From Clostridia bacterium (GTDB taxonomy: Bacteria; Bacillota; Clostridia; Oscillospirales; CAG-272), in the NCBI GenBank assembly GCA_900770145.1, contig CAAGJL010000086.1, positions 1 through 12,526 on the forward strand: a stretch of DNA of 12,526 bases, written 5' to 3'. Both the position numbers and the translations under genes were made by a program. Every line of letters starts with the position of its first letter. The stretch's first letter is position 1. This document shows positions 6,853 through 12,526 of this stretch, piece after piece. The notes beneath the pieces were generated by a model. That model worked only from the letters and a program-made list of their open reading frames with translations, was not told the origin of the DNA and did not search any database.

Positions 6853-8568
6853 TCACGCCAACCGGAACTGGCTTTGATAGAGGTCGGCATACATACCGCC
6901 TTTTGCCAGCAGCTCGCCGTGCGTGCCTTCTTCCACGACCTTGCCGCCGTCAATCACGGCGATGTGACTGGCGTTTTTCACGGTCGAAAGCCGGTGCGCC
7001 ACCACAATGGTGGTGCGCCCGCGGCACAACTCGTCCAGCGCCGCCTGAATCAGAATTTCGGTCGCATTATCCAGGGCGCTGGTCGCCTCATCCAGAATTA
7101 AGATCGGCGGGTTTTTGAGAAACACCCGCGCAATCGACAACCGCTGTTTCTGCCCGCCCGACAGCCGCACGCCGCGCTCCCCGATTTCGGTGTCATACCC
7201 GTTCGGCAAACTCATCACATAGTCGTGGATATTGGCGCGTTTTGCCGCGGCAATCACTTCCTCCTCGTCGGCGTCCGGGCGCCCGTAGAGAATATTCTCC
7301 CGGATGGAAGCGTTAAACAGATACACGTCCTGTTGCACAATCCCGATGCTTCTCCGCAGGGACTGCATCGTCACGCCGTTGATGTTCTGCCCGTCCACGG
7401 TGATGGCACCGTCCGTCACGGTGTAAAACCGCGGGATCAGGTGGCAGATGGTGGTTTTCCCCCCACCCGAGGGGCCGACCAGTGCAAAAGTGTCTCCGGC
7501 GTGGATGCTCAGGTTGACGCCGTTGAGCACTTCTCTTGCGCCGTCATAAGAGTAGGAAACGTCCGCAAGACAAATATCCCCCCTCACGTGCTGCAAAACA
7601 GCGGCGCCGGGGGCGTCTTTTTCCGGCGGCTCATCCATAATTTCCACAAAGCGGCGGAAGCCTGCCGCGCCGTCCTCAAACTGTTCGGTAAAGCGAATCA
7701 GCGTCATCACCGGGGAAACAAAAATGTTGACCGACACCACAAACGCCGAGTAATCGCCGAAATTGATTTCCCCGCGGTAAAGAAAAATGCCGCCCGCAAT
7801 CAGCACCACTACGTTGAACACGTTGGTAATGAATGTGGTGGAGGAATGAAACAACCCCATGGCGAAATACGCTTTTTTCCGCGCCTCTTTGAAGCGGCTG
7901 TTGCCGCGCTCAAATTTTTCCTGCTCTTTTTCGGCGTTGCCGAAGGCTTTGGTCACGCGGATGCCGGAAATACTGCTCTCCACCGAGGCGTTGATCTCGG
8001 CAATGGAACGGCGGCTTTCGGTAAAGGCGCGATCCATGCGTCCGCGCAGGAGAAACGCTACCACAAAAAGGAGCGGCGCGCAGGCAAAGATAATCAGCGT
8101 CAGCGTCAGGTGAATACCGGAAAGATACAGAAACGACACGATGATGGAAAGCGAGGAAATAATCACGTTTTCGGGCCCGTGGTGCGCCAGCTCGCTGATG
8201 TCCATCAGGTCGTTGGTCAGGCGGGACATGATTTTGCCCGTTTCATGGTTGTCAAAAAAGCGATACGGCAGGGTTTCCAGGTGGCGGAACATATCGCTGC
8301 GCATCTGCGCCTGCATCCGCACGCCCATCATATGTCCGAAAAACTGAATAAAAAACTCCAACAGCATCTGCACCGCATACAGCCCCAGCAATACGGCGGC
8401 TGCAATCACAATGGCGCGCACCTGCCGGTTGGGAATCAGGTTGTTCAGCATTTCGCGCGTGACCATCGGGTAAACCACCCCGATCAGTGACACGAGAAGC
8501 GACGCCAGCATGTCCATCGAAAACAGCAGCCGGTGGGGCTTGTAATAGGAAAGAAAGCGTTTTAACAT
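6853..8568 (-). CDS. ABC exporter half-transporter (MsbA/BmrA/LmrA type)
   Basis: A 571-aa fusion of a six-helix membrane domain (about 1-310) and an ATP-binding domain (about 330-571), which would work as a homodimer exporting a lipid, drug or peptide. The nucleotide-binding motifs are complete: Walker A GPSGGGKT (365-372), Q-loop VQQD (411-414), signature LSGGQ (469-473), Walker B ending ILILDEA (489-495), D-loop SALD (497-500) and the switch His525. The start at 8568 (MLKRFLSYYKPH) is chosen because GAGGT lies 7 bases upstream and the typical exporter sequence begins there. An open frame continues upstream to 8916 but runs through repeat sequence and into glyA, so it is not coding. No second ABC subunit is adjacent and no substrate is indicated. 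No convincing promoter lies between glyA and this gene, and a terminator-like hairpin sits just before its ribosome binding site. Confidence 0.92.
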   Translation of the reverse strand: MLKRFLSYYKPHRLLFSMDMLASLLVSLIGVVYPMVTREMLNNLIPNRQVRAIVIAAAVLLGLYAVQMLLEFFIQFFGHMMGVRMQAQMRSDMFRHLETLPYRFFDNHETGKIMSRLTNDLMDISELAHHGPENVIISSLSIIVSFLYLSGIHLTLTLIIFACAPLLFVVAFLLRGRMDRAFTESRRSIAEINASVESSISGIRVTKAFGNAEKEQEKFERGNSRFKEARKKAYFAMGLFHSSTTFITNVFNVVVLIAGGIFLYRGEINFGDYSAFVVSVNIFVSPVMTLIRFTEQFEDGAAGFRRFVEIMDEPPEKDAPGAAVLQHVRGDICLADVSYSYDGAREVLNGVNLSIHAGDTFALVGPSGGGKTTICHLIPRFYTVTDGAITVDGQNINGVTMQSLRRSIGIVQQDVYLFNASIRENILYGRPDADEEEVIAAAKRANIHDYVMSLPNGYDTEIGERGVRLSGGQKQRLSIARVFLKNPPILILDEATSALDNATEILIQAALDELCRGRTTIVVAHRLSTVKNASHIAVIDGGKVVEEGTHGELLAKGGMYADLYQSQFRLA

Positions 8569-8580
8569 GATTTCGACCTC

Positions 8581-8609
8581 AAAACAAAGAAAAATCCGCA
8601 CAGCGCGGA
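8581..8609 (-). terminator. Terminator-like hairpin directly upstream of the ABC exporter
   Basis: On the minus strand TCCGC-GCTGT-GCGGA (8595-8609) is followed by TTTTTCTTTGTTTT. This run ends next to the GAGGT ribosome binding site of the exporter. It could end glyA transcripts. Its position within 30 bases of the exporter start also fits a leader attenuator. The 5-bp stem is short, so strength is uncertain. Confidence 0.5.
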
Positions 8610-8638
8610 AAGTGTGGGGCGACCGATGACCGGCCCGC

Positions 8639-8790
8639 AAAGCCCCCTCCGGGAGGGGGCTTTTCTGCCGCCGGTTGATAAGATAAAATTCCTTACAAGC
8701 GGGCGGATATTGAGTTGCCGCTTTGCGGCAACCGCCGCTCCCTGCGGGGATCGCGTATACACACCGTAGGGGCAACCATTGGTCGCCTGT
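8639..8790. repeat. Hairpin-rich intergenic repeat related to the 68-bp family
   Basis: This segment between glyA and the exporter contains a 10-bp stem (8639-8648 with 8654-8663) and a stretch from 8673 (GGTTGATAAGATAAAATTCC) matching 6518 onward at about 27 of 34 bases. It also has a GTTGCCGC-TTT-GCGGCAAC hairpin (8714-8732) and a GGCAACC/GGTCGCC arm near 8770-8786 like the right end of the 68-bp repeat. It is a diverged or partial member of the same modular family and ends at the glyA stop codon. Confidence 0.55.
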
Positions 8791-8791
8791 C

Positions 8792-10030
8792 TTACCCCCG
8801 ATAAATCGGATATTTTTCGCAAAGGGCGGAAACCTCGTCCAGCACTCTGCCGCGGGTTTCGTCAAACCGGCGCACCGTATCGTCGATAAACCCGGCGATT
8901 TGCTCCATCTCGGCAATGCCGAATCCGCGCGTGGTCACGGCGGGGGTGCCGATCCGCAAACCGCTGGTGATAAACGGGCTTTCGGGGTCGTTCGGCACAG
9001 TGTTCTTGTTGGCGGTAATGCGCACCTCGTCCAGCCGTATTTCCAGTTTCTTGCCGGTAAGCCCCGTGCCGCGCAGATCCAGCAGCATCAGGTGATTGTC
9101 CGTCCCCCCCGACACCAGCGTGAACCCGCGGGCTGTCAGCGCGTTTGCCAGCGCCGCCGCGTTTGCCACGATCTTTTTCTGGTATTCGGCAAACGCCGGG
9201 GTCAGCGCCTCGCCAAACGCCACGGCTTTCGCCGCGATAATGTGCATCAAAGGCCCGCCCTGCGTGCCGGGGAAAATGGCTTTGTCAATCTGTTTGGCAT
9301 ATTCCTCCCGGCAAAGAATCATCCCGCCGCGGGGGCCGCGCAGGGTTTTGTGCGTGGTGGTGGTCACCACATCGGCATACGGCACCGGGTTCTGGTGCAG
9401 CCCCGCCGCCACCAACCCCGCGATATGCGCCATATCCACCATCAGATACGCGCCCACCTCGTCCGCAATTTCACGGAATTTTGCAAAATCAATGGCGCGG
9501 GGATACGCGCTGGCGCCCGCCAGAATCAGTTTCGGCTTGTGCTCTTTGGCAAGGCGAAGCACCTCGTCATAGTCAATGCGCCCGGTGGTTTCGTTCACCC
9601 CGTAAGGCACGATATTGAAATATTTGCCCGAAATATTGACCGGCGAACCGTGCGAAAGGTGCCCGCCGTGCGCAAGGCTCATGGAAAGCACGGTATCTCC
9701 GGGTTGAAGCAGGGCAAAAAACACGGCAAGGTTGGCGTTGGCGCCGCTGTGGGGCTGCACGTTGGCGTGTTCCGCCCCGAACAGTTTTTTCGCACGCTCC
9801 CGCGCCAGATCCTCCACCTCGTCCACATACATACAGCCGCCGTAATAGCGTTTGCCGGGGTACCCCTCGGCGTATTTGTTGGTCAGCACGCTGCCCGCCG
9901 CCAGCAATACCGCCTCGGAGACGATATTTTCGGAGGCGATCAATTCAATATTCTGCCGCTGGCGGCAAAGCTCCCGCTCGCAGGCGGCAAACACATCTGC
10001 GTCATAATTTTTCAGTTCTTCCCAAAACAT
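8792..10030 (-). CDS. glyA: Serine hydroxymethyltransferase
   Basis: A 412-aa PLP enzyme that interconverts serine and glycine with tetrahydrofolate, supplying one-carbon units for purines, thymidylate and methionine. It is cytosolic and normally a homodimer or tetramer. Family features: IELIASENIVSEAVL near the start (28-42), YAEGYPGKRYYGG (53-65), the substrate/PLP region VDMAHIAGLVAAG (198-210), and TTTTHK with the Schiff-base lysine at 228, followed by RGPRGGMIL. Length is typical and no key residue is missing. The ATG at 10030 is preceded by GGAGGT at 7 bases; a TTG 15 bases further upstream would lie ahead of that site. It has its own promoter (10076-10104). Confidence 0.97.
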   Translation of the reverse strand: MFWEELKNYDADVFAACERELCRQRQNIELIASENIVSEAVLLAAGSVLTNKYAEGYPGKRYYGGCMYVDEVEDLARERAKKLFGAEHANVQPHSGANANLAVFFALLQPGDTVLSMSLAHGGHLSHGSPVNISGKYFNIVPYGVNETTGRIDYDEVLRLAKEHKPKLILAGASAYPRAIDFAKFREIADEVGAYLMVDMAHIAGLVAAGLHQNPVPYADVVTTTTHKTLRGPRGGMILCREEYAKQIDKAIFPGTQGGPLMHIIAAKAVAFGEALTPAFAEYQKKIVANAAALANALTARGFTLVSGGTDNHLMLLDLRGTGLTGKKLEIRLDEVRITANKNTVPNDPESPFITSGLRIGTPAVTTRGFGIAEMEQIAGFIDDTVRRFDETRGRVLDEVSALCEKYPIYRG

Positions 10031-10075
10031 CCAAAGCACCTCCAAAACCGGCGTTGCCGGGTTATTATAAGTAAA

Positions 10076-10104
10076 ATTATATCATTTTTTAATGCTACTG
10101 TCAA
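10076..10104 (-). promoter_or_regulatory. Consensus promoter of glyA
   Basis: On the minus strand TTGACA (10099-10104), 17 bp, TATAAT (10076-10081). The leader is about 40 bases and contains a small CCGGC/GCCGG stem just before the ribosome binding site. No glycine riboswitch could fit in it. Confidence 0.85.
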
Positions 10105-10110
10105 TACGGT

Positions 10111-10148
10111 AAACCAAACAAACAAACGGGGGCATAGGAAATGCCCCC
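10111..10148 (-). terminator. Terminator of holA
   Basis: GGGGGCAT (10128-10135) pairs with ATGCCCCC (10141-10148) across a 5-base loop. On the minus strand it is followed by GTTTGTTTGTTTGG. It lies about 55 bases beyond the holA stop and immediately before the glyA promoter. Confidence 0.85.
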
Positions 10149-10202
10149 TGCGGTCGGCAACGCGGTGCGCCGAATACCTGGCTGTGCACCCCGGAATTGC
10201 CA

Positions 10203-11237
10203 TTACAGCGCCGTAATCAATTTTTCAATCGCCGCATAATCCGCGGCGCCGCGCTTCAGCGCGGCGTCCGCGCCCGCACAAAGCGCCACGGCGCGCGACA
10301 GGCGCGCCGGGTCGGCGCTACCCGCCGCCCGCGCCAATAATCCCGCTTTATACTCGTGTAATTTCAGCAACCCGGCGATTTCCTGCGTGGTTTTGCCCGC
10401 GTCAAGAAAGACTCTTACCGCGCGCAAATCGCAGAACGTGCGTGACAATTCTCCCAAAATCACCATCGGTTCCACCCGCTCGAATTTCATCACGGCAAGG
10501 GCGTCAAGGGCGTCGCGATACTTCCCTGACAGCACTGCATTGGAAAGCGCAAAGGCGTCGCACGTGTTCTCCGGGCACGCCACCAGCAAAATGTCCTCTC
10601 TCGCGGCAACGTTTTTTCCTTTGGAACGCACATAGTATGCGATTTTGTCAATTTCCGAGGAAAGCACATACATACTGTGCCCGCTGTAAGAGGTGAGAAA
10701 CGCCGCGTCCTCCGCGCTGACCGTGACCCCCAAATGCGCAAAATGCTTGCCCACCCAAGCGTTCAGTTTCACCCCGGACGTGGCTTCAAACCGCACCGGG
10801 ATCGCCGCATTTGCCAACTTTTTGAATACCGTTGACGGGCGTTTTGGCAAAAAGCCTTCGTCCAGCGCCCCCGCGGGCACGGTGACAATCAGCGTATTGT
10901 AATCATATTCCTCCACGCCGTGCATCGCCTCGCACAGTGCGTCCACCTCGCCGGGCTTCATCGCGCCGATGTCAAGCCCGCGCACCACCACCAGTTTCTC
11001 CTCCGTCATCATCGGCAACGGCGAGAGCGCCGACAGCAGCGCCTCCGGCGTAAAATCCAGTGCGTCTATGGTCATATCGTTGAAAACGGCAAAGCCCTCA
11101 TCCGGGCAAACCGCCTCTCTTGTCTGCCGCACGGCAAAGGATTTGAGGTAGTCCTCCTCCCCGAAAAAAAGATAGGCGTGACCCGCCGTTTTGCCGATCT
11201 GCCGACGGTACTCCGCCTGTGAGATCATCGCGTTCAT
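10203..11237 (-). CDS. holA: DNA polymerase III delta subunit
   Basis: A 344-aa clamp-loader subunit that opens the beta sliding clamp during chromosome replication. Recognisable features are the N-terminal HAYLFFGEEDYLK, typical of HolA, and the three-domain length (about 340 residues). The C-terminal helical collar domain, rich in Ala and Leu, includes the LLKLHEYKAGLLARAA segment. The delta subunit lacks a working Walker A motif and none is seen. The ATG at 11237 is preceded by AAGGAGG at 7 bases; an in-frame open stretch further upstream crosses the promoter and is not coding. It is transcribed alone from 11272-11300 and ends in its own terminator. It is identified by family resemblance of the ends; the middle is poorly conserved, as usual for HolA. 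Confidence 0.9.
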   Translation of the reverse strand: MNAMISQAEYRRQIGKTAGHAYLFFGEEDYLKSFAVRQTREAVCPDEGFAVFNDMTIDALDFTPEALLSALSPLPMMTEEKLVVVRGLDIGAMKPGEVDALCEAMHGVEEYDYNTLIVTVPAGALDEGFLPKRPSTVFKKLANAAIPVRFEATSGVKLNAWVGKHFAHLGVTVSAEDAAFLTSYSGHSMYVLSSEIDKIAYYVRSKGKNVAAREDILLVACPENTCDAFALSNAVLSGKYRDALDALAVMKFERVEPMVILGELSRTFCDLRAVRVFLDAGKTTQEIAGLLKLHEYKAGLLARAAGSADPARLSRAVALCAGADAALKRGAADYAAIEKLITAL

Positions 11238-11271
11238 CCAACCCCCTCCTTTTCCGGTGTTTTCCGCTTTT

Positions 11272-11300
11272 ATTATACACGGTTTCCCCCGCCCCGTCAA
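11272..11300 (-). promoter_or_regulatory. Promoter of holA
   Basis: On the minus strand TTGACG (11295-11300), 17 bp, TATAAT (11272-11277). It lies 35 bases upstream of the holA start codon. It faces away from the guaA promoter at 11327-11355, so the two -35 boxes are only 26 bases apart. Confidence 0.8.
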
Positions 11301-11326
11301 CCGGAAAACGAAAAAACGTCCGCCCC

Positions 11327-11355
11327 TTGCCAAACCGCGCGAAATATGTTATACT
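11327..11355 (+). promoter_or_regulatory. Promoter of the GMP synthase gene
   Basis: TTGCCA (11327-11332), 17 bp, TATACT (11350-11355). Transcription should start near 11362, giving a leader of about 50 bases. The leader begins with a GCGCGG-ATTT-CCGCGC hairpin (11366-11381) and contains no recognisable guanine riboswitch. Confidence 0.75.
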
Positions 11356-11411
11356 GTATCCGACAGCGCGGATTTCCGCGCGGATTTTGTCAAAAAATAA
11401 GGAGACGGGAT

Positions 11412-12389
11412 ATGAATAACAAGAGACCCGAAAGCATGGAACGCATCACAACCCCCGCGCTGGCGAAAGCGTTTATTGACGAACAGTTGCAGTCCCTGCG
11501 CGCCAGGATCGGCGACAAAAAGGTGCTGCTGGCACTTTCCGGCGGGGTAGACTCCTCCGTTGTGGCGGCATTGCTGATCAAAGCGGTGGGAAAACAGCTG
11601 GTCTGCGTGCATGTTAACCATGGCCTTTTACGCAAAGGCGAGCCGGAACAGGTGATCGAGGTTTTCGGCAGACAGATGAACGCAAACCTGGTTTATGTGG
11701 ACGCGGCAGACCGCTTCCTTGACAAGCTGGCAGGCGTTGCGGAGCCGGAGCAGAAGCGCAAGATCATCGGTGCGGAGTTCATCCGCGTATTTGAAGAAGA
11801 AGCCCGCAAGTTGGACGGCATCCACTTCCTTGCCCAGGGCACCATTTATCCCGATATTCTCGAAAGCGGACCTGTCAAGGCGCACCACAACGTAGGGGGT
11901 CTGCCGGAAGATCTGAAATTTGAACTGGTGGAACCGCTGAAATTCCTCTTTAAGGACGAAGTGCGCGTGGTCGGCAAAGAGTTGGGGCTGCCCGATCAGA
12001 TGGTATACCGTCAGCCCTTCCCGGGTCCCGGTCTTGGCGTGCGTTGCCTTGGCGCCATTACCCGCGACCGGCTGGAAGCCCTGCGCGAATCCGACGCGAT
12101 CCTGCGGGAGGAATTTGCCAAAAACGGGCTTGCCGGCAAGGTCTGGCAGTATTTCACCGTCGTGCCGGACTTCAAGTCCACCGGCGTGAAAGACGGCGCC
12201 CGCACCTATGACTGGCCGGTGATCATCCGCGCCGTCAACACCAAGGACGCTATGACCGCCACGGTAGAGGACATCCCCTTTGCCCTGCTTTGCCGCATCA
12301 CCGCCCGCATCACTGCCGAGGTCAAAGGCGTCAACCGCGTCCTCTACGACCTCACTCCCAAACCCACCGGCACCATTGAGTGGGAATAA
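11412..12389 (+). CDS. guaA: GMP synthase ATP-pyrophosphatase subunit, stand-alone (no glutaminase domain)
   Basis: A 325-aa enzyme that adenylylates XMP and accepts ammonia to make GMP, the last step of guanine nucleotide synthesis. Features: the PP-loop LALSGGVDSSVVAALL with SGGVDSS at 43-49; VHVNHGLLRKGE; QGTIYPDILES; QPFPGPGLGVR (201-211) of the dimerisation domain; and the C-terminal KPTGTIEWE. Most bacterial GuaA proteins are about 510-525 aa with a class-I glutaminase domain of ~190 aa in front. Here nothing of that domain exists: the gene starts at an ATG with AAGGAG 7 bases upstream, 57 bases after its own promoter, and the region upstream is the divergent holA promoter. This split form is typical of Archaea, where a separate small glutaminase partner is made. 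A partner is not seen in this window. The C-terminal half (PDFKSTGVKDGARTYDWPV) also looks closer to the free-standing type. Confidence 0.93.
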   Translation: MNNKRPESMERITTPALAKAFIDEQLQSLRARIGDKKVLLALSGGVDSSVVAALLIKAVGKQLVCVHVNHGLLRKGEPEQVIEVFGRQMNANLVYVDAADRFLDKLAGVAEPEQKRKIIGAEFIRVFEEEARKLDGIHFLAQGTIYPDILESGPVKAHHNVGGLPEDLKFELVEPLKFLFKDEVRVVGKELGLPDQMVYRQPFPGPGLGVRCLGAITRDRLEALRESDAILREEFAKNGLAGKVWQYFTVVPDFKSTGVKDGARTYDWPVIIRAVNTKDAMTATVEDIPFALLCRITARITAEVKGVNRVLYDLTPKPTGTIEWE

Positions 12390-12411
12390 TTTCGCTCCAA
12401 AAACGAAGCGT

Positions 12412-12445
12412 CCCCGGCAGAAAATCTGCCGGGGGTTATTTTAAA
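12412..12445 (+). terminator. Terminator of the GMP synthase gene
   Basis: A perfect 10-bp stem CCCCGGCAGA (12412-12421) with TCTGCCGGGG (12425-12434) and a 3-base loop. It is followed by GTTATTTT and further T-rich sequence, 22 bases after the stop codon. Confidence 0.92.
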
Positions 12446-12493
12446 TATTTTTATTTTTATTTGTAATATCTGCGCATTTTTTTGTAATAAGTA

Positions 12494-12522
12494 TTGACAA
12501 AAGCGAAATGGTGCATTATAAT
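12494..12522 (+). promoter_or_regulatory. Consensus promoter of a gene beyond the window
   Basis: TTGACA (12494-12499), 17 bp, TATAAT (12517-12522), both perfect. It points right, out of the window; the gene it drives is not visible. Confidence 0.8.
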
Positions 12523-12526
12523 GAAC

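Noticed and set aside
6306..6953. A 215-codon minus-strand frame across the tRNA-repeat region
   Set aside because: It overlaps part of the tRNA, both 68-bp repeats and the 3' end of the ABC exporter. Its repeated peptide (IPIKPKSRRGGVSPP) is simply the DNA repeat translated twice.
8569..8916. An N-terminal extension of the ABC exporter
   Set aside because: The frame stays open by chance through repeat DNA and into glyA. The ribosome binding site and the normal exporter N-terminus place the start at 8568.
8723..10216. A 497-codon open frame on the plus strand opposite glyA
   Set aside because: It is antisense to an intact glyA, has no ribosome binding site that I can see, and shows low-complexity composition typical of a shadow frame.
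11356..11411. A guanine (purine) riboswitch before guaA
   Set aside because: The leader is only about 50 bases and lacks the conserved three-way junction and loop sequences. The only structure seen is a simple GC hairpin.
11301..11411. A frameshifted or broken glutaminase domain ahead of guaA
   Set aside because: The space is occupied by divergent promoters and a short leader. No class-I glutaminase motif appears in any frame, and holA begins on the other side.

Overview
The window looks like chromosomal DNA of a fairly GC-rich member of the Firmicutes/Clostridia, perhaps an uncultured Oscillospirales-type gut bacterium. The reasons are strong AGGAGG-type ribosome binding sites, near-consensus sigma-A promoters (TTGACA, 17 bp, TATAAT), rho-independent terminators, housekeeping genes of clostridial type, and intergenic spaces holding GC-rich dispersed repeats. 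The taxonomy is inference; no rRNA is present.

Left half (about 290-6144, minus strand): one apparent four-gene operon read from a textbook promoter at 6116-6144. In order it encodes a polytopic membrane protein ending in an HflK-type SPFH domain, an HflC-like SPFH protein, a second HflK-like SPFH protein, and a divergent P1B-type metal-transport ATPase. The junctions are tight (14 bp gap, 4 bp ATGA overlap, 9 bp gap), so the products are probably made together. HflK/HflC normally form a membrane cage around the FtsH protease, but no protease is encoded here. The terminal partner is an ion pump with unusual membrane-site residues. This cluster is the most interesting part of the window: possibly an SPFH scaffold dedicated to a P-type ATPase. 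An 8-bp perfect inverted repeat lies in the first transcribed bases. Downstream of the operon (1-289) are a 15-bp inverted repeat and two divergent tandem copies of a ~90-bp sequence.

Middle (6200-8790, minus strand): a tRNA-Thr(CGT) gene with its own promoter and terminator, then a 0.5-kb gene-free stretch with two nearly identical 68-bp repeat copies, then a single half-size ABC exporter. A diverged relative of the repeat fills the gap between the exporter and glyA.

Right part (8790-12526): glyA (serine hydroxymethyltransferase) and holA (DNA polymerase III delta) on the minus strand, each with its own promoter. Divergent from holA on the plus strand is a stand-alone GMP-synthase ATP-pyrophosphatase subunit lacking the glutaminase domain that bacterial GuaA usually carries. 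It ends in a clear terminator, and a perfect promoter for an unseen plus-strand gene lies in the last 33 bases. GlyA (one-carbon units) and GuaA both feed purine metabolism, but they are transcribed separately.
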